A stretch of DNA of 64,000 nt from CAVROT01 sp963722905 (GCA_963722905.1 CAVROT010000005.1:124001-188000), one strand, 5' to 3'. Counted from the stretch's first letter, positions 24,720 to 35,395 are shown. Numbers and translations are program-made. The notes: generated by a model from the letters alone, not told the origin.

Positions 24720-26002
24720 CCGATACCGCCATCCCCGTCCGACCGGATCCGCCCCCCGGGTCGGACAGAGAGGGTCCTACGCCTGCCGGTTGGAAGACAC
24801 CCGGTCCGGCCCTGTCGCAGCCCGAGTTCATCGCCCTCATGGCGATGCTCATCGCCACGGTCGCATTCTCCATCGACGCGATGCTTCCGGCCCTGCCCGC
24901 CATCGCGGCCGAGCTGTCGCCGGATGCACCCAACCGGGCGCAGCTGATCGTGACATCCTTCGTGCTGGGCATGGGCGCCGGTACGCTGATCACCGGGCCG
25001 CTGTCGGATGCGCTGGGCAGAAAGCCGGTCATCATGGGCTTCGCCTGCATCTACATCGCCGGCGCCGCGCTGGCGACCGTTTCGGAGGGGTTGAACGCGA
25101 TGCTGGCCTCGCGCGTGCTGATGGGGATCGGCGCAGCCGGCCCACGCGTGGTGGCGCTGGCACTGGTCCGCGACATGTATTCCGGTGCCGCGATGGCGCG
25201 GATCATGTCGTTCGTCATGATGACCTTCACCCTCGCGCCCGCCGTCGCACCGTCGCTGGGCGCGCTCGTCCTGACGGTGGCCAACTGGCATGCGATCTTC
25301 TGGATGCTCGCCGCCTTCTCGGCCCTTTCGGCGACTTGGCTGGCCATCCGTCAGCCAGAGACCCTGCCCCGGCCGCTGCGGCGCCCGTTCCGCACAAAGT
25401 CGCTGATCGAAGGCTCGAAGACCGTCCTCGGCAACCCGCTGGTACGGCGGGCCATCGCGGTGCAGACGCTGCTCTTCGGGGGGTTCCTCGGCACGATCTC
25501 GTCGATCCAGCCCATCTTCGACCGGACGTTCGGGCGCGCCGACAGCTTTCCGTTGTGGTTCGCCGCCATCGCCCTGGGCGCCGCGATGTCGAGCGCGCTG
25601 AACGCGGCCATCGTCGAGCGGGTCGGGATGCTGCGGGTCGTGACCCTGGCCATCGGGATCGAGATCGGGCTGACGGCGCTCTATGCCGCAAGCCTGTTGC
25701 TGAGCCTGCCAGATCCGGCGGCGTTCGGTATCTTCGTGGCATGGCTCGTGACCATGTTCTCCCTCCTGGGCCTCACCATCGGCAATATCAACGCCGTCGC
25801 GATGGAGCCGGTGGGCCACGTCGCCGGCCTTGCCGCGTCGATCATCGGTGCCGTATCCACCGTCCTTGCCGTCGCTATCGCCGCACCGCTGGGGCTCGCC
25901 TTCGACGGGACGACCCGACCGCTGGCCATCGGCGTGCTGGCGCTGTTGATCGCGTCGCTCGCGATGACGCGGACGGTGTCGCGCATCCGGCCTGCGGCCT
26001 AG
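24716..26002 (+). CDS. MFS exporter, Bcr/CflA family
   Basis: A 428-residue major-facilitator transporter with about twelve hydrophobic segments. The motif-A loop GPLSDALGRKPVIMGF between helices 2 and 3 and the SFVLGMGAGTLITGP segment are characteristic of the drug:proton antiporter family that includes Bcr and CflA. The first 40 residues are cytosolic and Pro-rich. Likely exports a toxic or metabolic compound; the specificity is unknown. Coupled to the DsbA-family gene and convergent with mfd, leaving only 17 bases between the stops. Confidence 0.88.
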   Translation: MTDTAIPVRPDPPPGSDREGPTPAGWKTPGPALSQPEFIALMAMLIATVAFSIDAMLPALPAIAAELSPDAPNRAQLIVTSFVLGMGAGTLITGPLSDALGRKPVIMGFACIYIAGAALATVSEGLNAMLASRVLMGIGAAGPRVVALALVRDMYSGAAMARIMSFVMMTFTLAPAVAPSLGALVLTVANWHAIFWMLAAFSALSATWLAIRQPETLPRPLRRPFRTKSLIEGSKTVLGNPLVRRAIAVQTLLFGGFLGTISSIQPIFDRTFGRADSFPLWFAAIALGAAMSSALNAAIVERVGMLRVVTLAIGIEIGLTALYAASLLLSLPDPAAFGIFVAWLVTMFSLLGLTIGNINAVAMEPVGHVAGLAASIIGAVSTVLAVAIAAPLGLAFDGTTRPLAIGVLALLIASLAMTRTVSRIRPAA

Positions 26003-26019
26003 GGCGCAGGCGCCGGTGG

Positions 26020-29000
26020 CTACTCGGCCGCCTGTCGTCGGGCGGACTTCAGCGCGCGCGAGAGGCCCTGAGCCACCGCGAAGGCGCCCTTGATCCGGTC
26101 GCTCTCCTTGGGCCAGTCGGCCTTCACGACGATCTTGTTGTCCTTCACCTTCGCGTCGTCCTGCGCGCGGATGAAGTCGACCAGACCCTCGGGCGACGCG
26201 AACTTGTCGCCCCAGAACTGAACGGTTGCGCCCTTCGGGCCGGCATCCAGCTTGGCGATACCGGCGCGCTTGCACTCTGCCTTGATCCGAACGACCAGCA
26301 TGAGCGTGTTCACCTCGCGCGGCAGCTTTCCGAAACGGTCGATCATCTCGGCCGCGAAACCTTCGAGCTCGACCTTGGTCGAGAGGCCCGACAGGCGGCG
26401 GTACAGCCCCAGCCGCACGTCCAGATCCGTGACGTAGTCGGCGGGGATCAGCACTGGTACGCCAAGGTTGATCTGCGGCGACCATTCGTCGTCGGCGCCG
26501 GTCAGGTCGTCGGCGGACTCCAGCACGCCCGCCTTGATCTTGGAGATCGCCTCTTCCAGCATCGACTGGTACAACTCGTAGCCGACCTCGCGGACCTGAC
26601 CGGACTGCTCCTCTCCCAGCAGGTTGCCCGCGCCGCGGATATCCAGGTCCTGGCTGGCCAGCGTGAACCCGGCGCCGAGGCTGTCGAGCGATCCCAGCAC
26701 GCGCAGACGCTTCTCGGCCGTCGCCGTCAGCTTGGTCCGGGGCTTGGTCGTCAGGTAGGCATAGGCGCGCGTCTTGGCCCGCCCGACCCGGCCACGGATC
26801 TGGTAGAGCTGCGCCAGACCGAACATGTCGGCGCGGTGGACGATCATCGTGTTCGCCGTGGGTATGTCGAGACCGCTCTCCACGATGGTCGTGGCCAGCA
26901 GGACGTCGTACTTTCCGTCGTAGAAGGCATTCATGCGGTCGTCCAGCTCGCCCGCCGCCATCTGGCCGTTGGCGACGATGACGCTGACCTCCGGCACTTC
27001 CTCGCGCAGGAACGCCTCGATCTCTGGCAGATCCGCGATGCGCGGGACGACGAAGAACGACTGGCCGCCGCGATAGTGCTCGCGCAGCAGCGCCTCGCGC
27101 ACGGTAACGGCGTCGAACTCGCTGACGTAGGTGCGGATCGCCAGCCGGTCGACGGGCGGGGTGCCGATGATGCTGAGGTCGCGCACCCCCGTCAGCGACA
27201 TCTGCAACGTCCGCGGAATAGGCGTCGCCGTCAGCGTCAGGACGTGGACCTCGGTGCGCAGGGCCTTCAGCCGCTCCTTGTGGTTGACACCGAAGTGCTG
27301 TTCCTCGTCCACGATCATCAGGCCCAGATCGCGGAACTTCACCGATTTCGACAGCAGCGCATGGGTGCCGATGACGATATCCACCTCGCCGCTGGCGATC
27401 CCCTCGCGCGTCTTCGCCGCGTCCTTGGCCGAAACGAAGCGCGACAGCTGCCGCACGGTTAGGGGGAAGCCTCGGAATCGCTCGACGAACCCCTGCATGT
27501 GCTGGCGCGACAGCAGCGTCGTGGGCGCGATCACCGCCACCTGCCGCCCCGACATGGCGGCGACGAACGCGGCGCGCATCGCCACCTCGGTCTTGCCGAA
27601 GCCCACGTCGCCGCAGATCAGCCGATCCATCGGCGTGCCGCTTGCCAGATCGGTCAGCGTGTCCTCGATGGCGCTCAGCTGGTCCTCGGTCTCCTGGTAG
27701 GGAAAGCGCGCGCAAAAGGCGTCCCAGGCGTCGTCGGGTGGCTCCATGATGGGGGCACTGCGCATGTGACGCTCGGCCGCGATGCGGATCAGGCGGTCGG
27801 CGATGGCGCGGATGCGTTCCTTCAGGCGTGCCTTCTTGGCCTGCCAGGCGCCGCCACCCAGCCGGTCGAGCGTGCCCTCCTCGTGGCCGAAGCGGCTGAG
27901 CAGCTCTATGTTCTCGACCGGCAGATACAGTCGATCGCCGCCCGCGTACTCAAGCAGGATGCATTCGTGCGCGGCGCCCAGCGCGGTCACGACCTCCAGC
28001 CCCGCGTAGCGGCCGACGCCGTGGTCGACATGGACGATCAGGTCGCCGGGGCTGAGGCCCTGCGTCTCGGTCAGGAAGTTCTCTGCGCGACGCTTGCGCG
28101 TGCTGCGCCGGATCAGGCGGTCGCCCAGGACGTCCTGCTCGGAGATGACGGTAAGGCGCGCGTCGCCGCCCCGGTCGCCCGATGGGGCGTCGAATCCGTG
28201 GTCCAGCCCCCAGACCGCGAGGAACAGGCGTCCCTTGCCGTCGGGGACGTCGCGGAAATCCTTGATCTCGGTCGCGTCGTCCAGCCCCTCGTCGGCCACG
28301 AGGCCCTTGAGCCGCTCGCGTGCGCCCTCGGAATAGCTGGCGATGACGACCTGCCCCTCGCGGCGCTTGTCCTTCACGTAGGCCGCGAGCGCACCGAAGA
28401 GGTCGAGGTTGTCCTGCTGGCGTTCGGGCAAAAAATTGCGTCCGATCCGTCCGTCCGCATCGGCCACGCCCGGTCCGCTGGGCTGGGGCAGCGGGTGGAA
28501 CTCGACCGTGCGTCGGCCCTCCAGCGCAGCATTCCATCCTGCGTCGTCGAGGTAGAGCAGATCGGGCGGCGCCGGCTTGTAGACCGAATCCACCCGCTTC
28601 TTGGACGTCATCGCCTCGCGCCGGTTGTCATAGGCGTCGAAGACGAGGTCCCAGCGCGCCGCATGAGCGCCCGCCATCATGTCGTCGAAGCAGATGGGCG
28701 CGCCCGGCAGATAGTCGAACAGAGTCTCCAGCCGCTCGTGGAAGAACGCCAGCCAGTGCTCCATCCCGGCGTGCTTGCGCCCCGCGCTGACCGCCTCGTA
28801 GAGCGGGTCGTCCGTCCCGGCGGCCCCGAACTCGATCCGGTAGGACTGACGAAAGCGGGTGATCGCCGCCTCGTCCAGGATGACCTCGCTGACCGGCGCA
28901 AGCTCGATCTTGGTCAGCTTCTCGGTTGTGCGCTGGGTCGCCGGATCGAAACGGCGCGCACCGTCGAGGGTGTCGCCGAAGAGGTCCAGCCGCACCGGAC

Positions 29001-29527
29001 CCGCCTGACCCGGCGGCCAGACGTCGATGATGCCGCCGCGGATCGAATAGTCGCCCGTCTCGACAACGGTGGGCGCCTGCGCGAAACCCATCCGCACGAG
29101 GAAGTCGCGCAGGGCGGCCTCATCGATGCGGTCGCCGACGCTGGCACCGAAGGCCGAGCGTCGCAGCACGTCGCGGGGCGGCACCTGCTGCGTCGCGGCG
29201 GCCACCGTCGTCAGGAGGACGAACGGGCCGGGGATGCCCTGTGCCAAGGCGGCCAGCGTCGCCATCCGCGTGGCCGAGACGTCGGCGTTGGGCGACACCC
29301 GGTCGAACGGAAGGCAGTCCCAGGCGGGAAAGGTAATGACCGGCACCGAGGGCGCGAAGAACGCAAGGTCGGCGCGCATCGCCGCCAGCCGCCGGTCGTC
29401 GCGCGCGACATGGACGACGGGGCCGCCGGCGCGCAGACACCTCGCGGTGGACCAGATGGGCGTCGAACCCTTCAGGCGCACCGCCGAGTGACAGGGATCT
29501 GGCGGCTGATCGGACGTCGTCGGGCAT
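26020..29527 (-). CDS. mfd: Transcription-repair coupling factor Mfd (frameshift near start)
   Basis: A large ATPase (about 1,165 residues) that removes stalled RNA polymerase and recruits UvrA. Visible parts: UvrB-like N-terminal region (ITFPAWDCLPFDRVSPNADV), the polymerase-interaction domain (DLIVHVDHGVGRYAGLEVV), RecG-like motor with Walker A CGDVGFGKTEVAMRAAF, Walker B VDEEQHFG, TATPIPRTLQMSL and QIRGRVGRA, and the C-terminal domain. The natural N terminus, MPDDVRSAARSLSLGGAPEG to HLVHREVSA, is one frame away from AGGPVVHVARDD onward; one extra base at about 29431, in GCGCGCC, breaks the frame. Without it the protein would be complete. Either a real mutation or a sequence error. If real, translation in the main frame might begin further in, for example at MRADLAFF. 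Confidence 0.9.
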
Positions 29528-29682
29528 GGGGCGTCAGGTAACGGCGGGCGGGACGGTGTCAATCCCGCACGCGCCGACGAAGGCGCGACGCGGCCGGCAC
29601 AAGCCATGGCGCCGGCCGTTGCGCACAGGCGGACGGAGGCGGTTCGCGGGCGACGGTGCCCCTGCGTCGTTGGCCGCCAGCC

Positions 29683-30213
29683 TCACCCCACCAGCATTCC
29701 GGCGGCCAGCGTGCGATACATCCCCCACAGCGCCGTGACGAAGACCGACGCCGCACCGATGGCTTGCGACGCGCGCCTGTGCCGCCTCAGCCGGCGCAGC
29801 AGCGCCATGCCCGTCAGCTCCAGCGACGCGATGTCGCGGGCGGTGCCGACGCCAAGCCACCAGACCAGCCCGACCGGTCCGCAGAGCAGCAGCAGGGCCT
29901 GCGCCCATTCCACGCCGTAGCCGAAACCGAGGACCGCCATGGCGCTGGCCGCCATCGCCCCGAGCGCCGTCAGCCACAGGCCCAGCGCGCCCGCGATGCC
30001 CAGCCGGCGCTGCACGGCGATGCGCGTCAGCGTCTCGACGTCGTCGACAGCAGAGGCGACGTCCGCACCGGCACGCGCGGCGCGGTCGATCATGTCGGCG
30101 GGAACGCCCAGCACCCGCAGGCTGGAAAGTGTCCATACCGCCGCGAGCGCCAGCCAGAACCACAGGCTGGTGAAGGCGCGCGTGTCGATGATGTCGAGAG
30201 CGGCGATGGGCAT
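29683..30213 (-). CDS. Small integral membrane protein ('component of SufBCD complex' family)
   Basis: A 176-residue protein with about four membrane segments (SLWFWLALAAVWTLSSL, GALGLWLTALGAMAASAMAV, ALLLLCGPVGLVWWLGVG, AIGAASVFVTALWGMYRTL). The N terminus DIIDTRAFTSLWFWLALAAV and VLGVPADMIDRAAR match a Rhodobacteraceae family that databases often label 'component of SufBCD complex', a name I consider unproven. The start at MPIAALD is the first Met of the conserved part; the frame continues upstream through a Pro/Arg-rich non-coding stretch. It sits between mfd and hemB with no clear operon partner. Confidence 0.72.
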   Translation of the reverse strand: MPIAALDIIDTRAFTSLWFWLALAAVWTLSSLRVLGVPADMIDRAARAGADVASAVDDVETLTRIAVQRRLGIAGALGLWLTALGAMAASAMAVLGFGYGVEWAQALLLLCGPVGLVWWLGVGTARDIASLELTGMALLRRLRRHRRASQAIGAASVFVTALWGMYRTLAAGMLVG

Positions 30214-30488
30214 GTCCACGTTTGGCGGGCCGGTCGGGCATGGACGGGTCCGCGCGCGATCCGGGGCGGCGGGGCGACGGTCGGGCGGGGCCCGCCCGCG
30301 TCCCGGCCCGGCGCCCACCGCCGGGCCGGTCCGCGACGGGACGGGACCCATCGCGACCCGGTTACACTTGAGCCCCCGCGAAATCCATGTCAGCCAGCGC
30401 CGGCGCCCCGATGCGTTGCAATTCGGCACTGCGGCCCCGGCCGGGTACGCCGGTCCGACCTCGGTGCCCCGACCGTTCAGGAGCCGCC

Positions 30489-31508
30489 ATGCCCCACGCC
30501 ACCAGCCCCGGACACACCCTCGCCCCCTACCCCGCCGGCCGGTTCCGCCGGCTCAAGGCGACCGAGGCGCTGCGCCGGCTGTCGTGCGAGACGGTGCTGA
30601 CCACCGGCGACCTCATCTGGCCGCTTTTCGTGATGGAGGGGCACGACGCGGCCCACGACATCCCCTCGATGCCGGGCGTGGCGCGCTTGACGACCGACCG
30701 GCTGGTACGCGCGGTCTTGGAGGCCGCGGAACTGGGCATCCCGGCCGTCTGCCTCTTCCCCTACATAGACCCGGCGCTGAAATCCGAGCTCTGCGAGGAA
30801 GCCTTCAGCCCCGACAACCTGGTCAACCGCGCGATCCGGGCGATCAAGGCCGAGGTACCGGGCATCGCGGTGATGACCGACGTGGCGCTCGACCCCTACA
30901 ATATCCACGGCCACGACGGGATCGTCTCGGACGGGCGCATCGTGAATGACCAGAGCGTCGCCGCGCTGGTACGCATGGCGCTGGCGCAAGCCGCTGCGGG
31001 CGCCGACATACTGGGCCCGTCCGACATGATGGACGGTCGCATCGGTGCCATCCGCCAGGCGCTGGAGGCGGCGGGTCACGCGGACACCGCCATCATGTCC
31101 TATGCGGCCAAGTTCGCCTCGTCCTTCTACGGCCCCTTCCGCGATGCGGTGGGCGCGTCGGGCGCGCTGACCGGCGACAAGAAGACCTATCAGATGAATC
31201 CAGGCAATTCGGACGAGGCGCTGCGCCTCATCGCGCGGGATCTTTCCGAAGGCGCCGACATGGTGATGGTGAAGCCGGGGATGCCCTATCTCGATATCTG
31301 CCGGCGGGCGCGCGACGCCTTCGGCGTGCCGACATATGCCTATCAGGTCTCGGGCGAGTACGCGATGATCGAGGCCGCGTCGCGCGCCGGCTGGGTGGAC
31401 GGAGACGCGGTGACGATGGAAGCGCTGCTGGCGTTCAAAAGGGCGGGCTGCGACGGGATCCTGACCTATCACGCCCCCCGCGCCGCCCGGATCCTCAACC
31501 GGGGCTGA
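30489..31508 (+). CDS. hemB: Delta-aminolevulinic acid dehydratase
   Basis: A 339-residue porphobilinogen synthase, condensing two 5-aminolevulinate molecules for haem and cobalamin synthesis. Active-site lysines are in MSYAAKFASSFYGPF and MVMVKPGMPYLD. The metal-site segment reads VMTDVALDPYNIHGHDGIV and has no cysteines, so this is the magnesium-dependent rather than zinc-dependent type, as is common in Alphaproteobacteria. AGGAG seven bases upstream supports the start at MPHATSPG; the frame is open 34 codons further but is not family-like. Confidence 0.96.
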   Translation: MPHATSPGHTLAPYPAGRFRRLKATEALRRLSCETVLTTGDLIWPLFVMEGHDAAHDIPSMPGVARLTTDRLVRAVLEAAELGIPAVCLFPYIDPALKSELCEEAFSPDNLVNRAIRAIKAEVPGIAVMTDVALDPYNIHGHDGIVSDGRIVNDQSVAALVRMALAQAAAGADILGPSDMMDGRIGAIRQALEAAGHADTAIMSYAAKFASSFYGPFRDAVGASGALTGDKKTYQMNPGNSDEALRLIARDLSEGADMVMVKPGMPYLDICRRARDAFGVPTYAYQVSGEYAMIEAASRAGWVDGDAVTMEALLAFKRAGCDGILTYHAPRAARILNRG

Positions 31509-31628
31509 GGCCGGCCTGCCGGACGCGTCCCTTTCGGCATGACTTCGGGCGCCATACGCGGTAAGGTCGGACCGGGCGGGCACCAGATCCGCCATCCGAG
31601 GCAACGGCAGCACGAAGGGCCACCCCAC

Positions 31629-32189
31629 ATGACCAATCTGACGCGCCGCGGCGCGATCCTGGGCGCTGGCGCCGCCACATTCGCCGCGGCCGGCTGCAAC
31701 AACGGCATCGCCAGCCGCGGTCCCGCGACGATCGACGCGCGCGTGGCGTCCGCTCTCGATTACCTCTACGGCACCTATCCGGGCACCCGCGATCTGGCCG
31801 AGAGGTCGACGGGACAACTCGTCATGCCGCTGGTGACGAAGGCCGGCCTCGGGGTGGGCGGCGCCTACGGACGCGGCGCGCTCCTGGTCGACGGCACGAC
31901 GATCGACTACTACTCGGCGACCCAGGCCAGCATCGGTTTCCAGATCGGCGCCCAGCAATACGCGCATGTCCTCTTCTTCATGACCAACGAGGCCCTGTTC
32001 GAGTTCCGGAACTCGCCCGGATGGGAAGCGGGCGCCGACGTGGAATACGCCGCCAACGGACGCGGCGGCAATCTGAGCGCCACGACCACGACGTCCCTGT
32101 CGCCGGTGATCGCGGTGATCTTCGGGCAGGCCGGGCTGATCGCCGGCGCCACCGTCGAGGGTACGAAATACACGCGCATCATTCCCTGA
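31629..32189 (+). CDS. SYLF (YSC84-type) domain lipoprotein
   Basis: A 186-residue exported protein. The N terminus MTNLTRRGAILGAGAATFAA combines a twin-Arg-like start with a hydrophobic stretch and a lipobox ending in AAGC, so a lipid-anchored periplasmic or outer-membrane protein is likely. The body carries the lipid-binding SYLF/YSC84 pattern: KAGLGVGGAYGRGALLV, YYSATQASIGFQIGAQQY, LFFMTNEALFEF and SPVIAVIFGQAGLIAGATVE. Family members bind phosphoinositides in eukaryotes; the bacterial role is unclear. Confidence 0.85.
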   Translation: MTNLTRRGAILGAGAATFAAAGCNNGIASRGPATIDARVASALDYLYGTYPGTRDLAERSTGQLVMPLVTKAGLGVGGAYGRGALLVDGTTIDYYSATQASIGFQIGAQQYAHVLFFMTNEALFEFRNSPGWEAGADVEYAANGRGGNLSATTTTSLSPVIAVIFGQAGLIAGATVEGTKYTRIIP

Positions 32190-32229
32190 CAGACGCGCTG
32201 CCGCGGCGCGCGCGACCGGCCGGCCGGGC

Positions 32230-33426
32230 ATGACCGGGCCGTTCAACCCCCTGCTGGCCGGCGTGGCGCCACCGCCCATCGCCGCGGCGCGCGCGTGGCT
32301 GGACGCCGCGCCGCCGGACCTGCCGCTCATCGACGTCAGCCAGGCCGCGCCCGCCGCGCCGCCGCCCGAGGCGCTGCGCCGCGCCCTGGCCGGAATGATC
32401 GTCTCGGACGACGCCCTGCACCTCTACGGCCCGATCCTCGGGCTGCCGGACCTGCGCGCGGCTCTGGCGGACCGCTGGTCGCGGCTCTATGACGGCGCCG
32501 TCGGTCCGGGACAGATCGCGATCACCGCCGGCTGCAATCAGGCCTTCGCGGCCGCGCTTGCCACGCTGGCGGCGCCCGGCGACGATGTGATCCTGCCGGT
32601 GCCGTGGTACTTCAACCACACGATGTGGTGCGAGATGTCCAGCGTCGCCGTACGCCCCCTGCGCGTCGGCGCCGACATGCTGCCGGACCCGGCGGCGGCC
32701 GCCGACCTTATCGGTGAGCGCACCCGCGCCATCGCCCTCGTCAGCCCCAACAACCCGGCCGGCGTCGAGTACCCCGCGCCGCTGCTGCGCGCCTTCCTGG
32801 ACCTTGCCCGGTCGCGCGGCATCGCGCTGATCCTGGACGAGACCTACCGCGACTTCCACGCGCAGCCCGGCGCCCCGCACGATCTCTTCGGCGATCCCGC
32901 ATGGGACGGCACGCTGATCCAGCTCTACTCGTTCTCCAAGGCCTACCGGCTGACCGGGCACCGTGTCGGTGCCATTGCCGCGAGCCCGGCCCGGATGTCA
33001 CAGGTCGAAAAGTTCCTCGACACCGTCGCCATCTGCCCCGCCCAGCCCGGCCAGCACGCCGCGCTGTGGGGCATCCGACACCTCGACGAATGGCTGGCGG
33101 GCGAGCGCGCCGAGGTCCTGTCCCGCCGCGACGCCCTGACGAAGGCGATCGCCTCGTTGCCGGGGTGGGGCGTGTCGGGCTGCGGCGCCTATTTCGCCTA
33201 CGTCTCCCACCCATGGGGCGCGCCGTCGGGCGCCGTCGCCCCCTGGCTGGTCGCCCGGACCGGCGTCCTCGCCCTGCCCGGCACGATGTTCGCCCCGCCC
33301 GGCGACGCGCACGCGGCGCGGCACCTGCGCATCGCCTTCGCAAACGTCGACCGCGACGGAATTTCGGGCCTTTGCCGGCGCCTCGCGGGTCTGCGCGATC
33401 TTGCCCCGGCGGGACCGCCCGCCTAG
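32230..33426 (+). CDS. Class I/II aminotransferase
   Basis: A 398-residue PLP-dependent fold-type I enzyme. The PLP lysine is in YSFSKAYRLTGHRVGA; the cofactor-binding Asn and Asp/Tyr are in SPNNPAGVEYP and LILDETYRDFH; the C-terminal substrate-carboxylate Arg is in HLRIAFANVD. It belongs to the aspartate-aminotransferase superfamily; the substrate cannot be told from sequence. It lies 40 bases after the SYLF gene and 34 bases before the PpiD-like gene on the same strand. Confidence 0.87.
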   Translation: MTGPFNPLLAGVAPPPIAAARAWLDAAPPDLPLIDVSQAAPAAPPPEALRRALAGMIVSDDALHLYGPILGLPDLRAALADRWSRLYDGAVGPGQIAITAGCNQAFAAALATLAAPGDDVILPVPWYFNHTMWCEMSSVAVRPLRVGADMLPDPAAAADLIGERTRAIALVSPNNPAGVEYPAPLLRAFLDLARSRGIALILDETYRDFHAQPGAPHDLFGDPAWDGTLIQLYSFSKAYRLTGHRVGAIAASPARMSQVEKFLDTVAICPAQPGQHAALWGIRHLDEWLAGERAEVLSRRDALTKAIASLPGWGVSGCGAYFAYVSHPWGAPSGAVAPWLVARTGVLALPGTMFAPPGDAHAARHLRIAFANVDRDGISGLCRRLAGLRDLAPAGPPA

Positions 33427-33460
33427 ACACGGGCGGTGAACGGCGGCGGGGAGACGGCGA

Positions 33461-35317
33461 ATGGCGAAGGCGAAGGGGGCGAGCAAGGTCGTCGTCTGGG
33501 TGATCCTCCTGCTGCTGATCGTCGGACTGGCGGGCTTCGGCGCGACGTCCTTCGGCGGCGGCACGCAGGCCGTCGGATCGGTCGGCGACACCACGATCCC
33601 GTCGCAGCGCTACGCCCGCGCCATGGACCAGGAACTGCGCGCCTACGAGGCGCAGTCGGGCGAACGGATCACCTTCCAGCAGGCGCAGTCGCTGGGCATC
33701 GACCGGAGCGTGCTGTCCCAGGTCATCGCCGTCACCGCGCTGGAGGACGAGGCGGCCCAGCTGCGCCTGTCGGTCGGCGATGAGGCGGTGCGCCGCGAGG
33801 TGTTGCGCGTTCCCGCCTTCCAGGGCATCGGCGGAGAGTTCGACCGCGACGCCTATACCTTCGCGTTGCAGCAGTCGGGCCGCACGGTCAACGGGTTCGA
33901 GGCCGAGGTCAGGGCCGAGACGGCGCGCACCCTCCTGCAGGGCGCCGTCATCGCCGGCGTCACGGTCCCTCAGGTCTTCGTCGACACGCTGTTCGACTAT
34001 GCGCGCCAGCAACGCGACATCACCTTCGCCGAGCTGGAAGCCACCGACCTGCCCGACCCGCCGGCCGAACCCGACGACGCCACCCTGCGCGCATTCTACG
34101 ATGAAAACCCCGACCTCTTCACCCGGCCCGAGCTGCGCGCGATCACCTATGCCTGGACCCGCCCCGAGGACATGCTTGATACGGTCGAAGTCGGAGACGA
34201 CGTCCTGCGCGGCCTCTATGACGACCGCATCGCCGAGTTCGTCCAGCCCGAGCGGCGCCTGATCGAGCGGCTGGTTTTCCCCAGCACCGAGGAGGCGCAG
34301 GCAGCCGCCGATGCTATCGCGGCCGGCGAGACCGATTTCGACGCCACCGTCGCCGACCGCGGGCTGGACCTGGCCGACATCGACCTCGGCGACGTGACGC
34401 GCGAAGGGCTGGGCCCCGCTGGAGACGCGGTCTTCGCGCTGGAGGCGCCCGGCGTCGTCGGCCCTGTCGAGACGTCGCTGGGGCCCGCGCTGATCCGCAT
34501 GAACGGCGTGCTCGCCGCGCAGGAGACCCCGTTCGACGAAGTAAAGGACGAACTGCGCACCGAGGCGGCGCTCGGCGCCGCGCGGCGCGCCGTCGAGGAC
34601 GAGATCGAACCGGTGGAGGATCTTCTGGCAGGCGGCGCCACTCTGGAGGAGGTCGCGGCCGAGACGCCGATGACGCTTGGAGAGATCCTGTGGGACACGA
34701 CGTCGGCCAGCGTGGCCAATCAGGACGTCGACGCATACCCCGAATTCCGCGAGGCGGCCGCCGCGGCCGAGGTCGGCGATTTCCCCGAGGTCATCCTGTT
34801 GGCCGACGGCGGCATCCTCGCCTTGCGTCTGGACGAGGTCGTGCCCCCCACGGTCGAGCCCTACGAGGACGTCGAGATCGCCGTGATCCAGGCATGGGAG
34901 ACGGATGCGACCCGCGACGCCCTGTTCGCCCGCGCCGAGGAACTGAAATCCGAGGTCTCCGAAGGCGCAACGCTCGAGGATGCCGGGCTGGAGCCGCGCG
35001 CGGAGACGGCGCTGACCCGCGACGCCTTCGTCGAGGGGGCCCCGAACGAACTGGTGACGGTCGCCTTCGAGATGGCCGAGGGTGAGGTGCGGGTCGTCCC
35101 GTCCGACACCGGCGCCGTCCTGCTGCGTGTGGATGCCGTACGGACCCCCGACGCCGATGCCGAAGAGAACGCGGCGATCCGCGACGAATTTTCCCAGCAG
35201 ACCTCGCAGGGCATCGCCCAGGACATTCTGGGCGCCTACACCCGCGCTCTGGAGGCCCGGAAGGGCATCGGCATCGACCAGTCCACCGTCGCGGCAGTCA
35301 ACGCGCAGTTCCAGTAG
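33461..35317 (+). CDS. PpiD/SurA-type peptidyl-prolyl isomerase
   Basis: A 618-residue membrane-anchored periplasmic foldase. One N-terminal anchor (VVVWVILLLLIVGLAGFGA) is followed by a SurA-like N-terminal chaperone domain (VGDTTIPSQRYARAMDQEL) and two stretches resembling rotamase modules (about 230-360, then repeated elements to the C terminus). Its job is to help newly exported outer-membrane proteins fold. The protein is unusually acidic. In relatives a trpE gene often follows; here a strong terminator and an unrelated minus-strand gene do. Confidence 0.88.
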   Translation: MAKAKGASKVVVWVILLLLIVGLAGFGATSFGGGTQAVGSVGDTTIPSQRYARAMDQELRAYEAQSGERITFQQAQSLGIDRSVLSQVIAVTALEDEAAQLRLSVGDEAVRREVLRVPAFQGIGGEFDRDAYTFALQQSGRTVNGFEAEVRAETARTLLQGAVIAGVTVPQVFVDTLFDYARQQRDITFAELEATDLPDPPAEPDDATLRAFYDENPDLFTRPELRAITYAWTRPEDMLDTVEVGDDVLRGLYDDRIAEFVQPERRLIERLVFPSTEEAQAAADAIAAGETDFDATVADRGLDLADIDLGDVTREGLGPAGDAVFALEAPGVVGPVETSLGPALIRMNGVLAAQETPFDEVKDELRTEAALGAARRAVEDEIEPVEDLLAGGATLEEVAAETPMTLGEILWDTTSASVANQDVDAYPEFREAAAAAEVGDFPEVILLADGGILALRLDEVVPPTVEPYEDVEIAVIQAWETDATRDALFARAEELKSEVSEGATLEDAGLEPRAETALTRDAFVEGAPNELVTVAFEMAEGEVRVVPSDTGAVLLRVDAVRTPDADAEENAAIRDEFSQQTSQGIAQDILGAYTRALEARKGIGIDQSTVAAVNAQFQ

Positions 35318-35345
35318 GCATTCGGTCGGCCGTGGCCCAGGCCAG

Positions 35346-35384
35346 AGGACCGGCCGCCGCACCGACCCGGCGGCGGCCGGTCCT
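35346..35384. terminator. Bidirectional terminator
   Basis: Arms AGGACCGGCCGCCGC (35346-35360) and GCGGCGGCCGGTCCT (35370-35384) form a perfect 15-bp stem with a 9-base loop, between the convergent foldase and dehydrogenase genes. No U tract, but the strength and position suit a two-way stop. Confidence 0.75.
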
Positions 35385-35395
35385 TGGGCGGCAGA

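Noticed and set aside
26003..26014. Small GGCGC-AG-GCGCC hairpin between the exporter and mfd stops
   Set aside because: A five-bp stem with a two-base loop is too weak to call a terminator.
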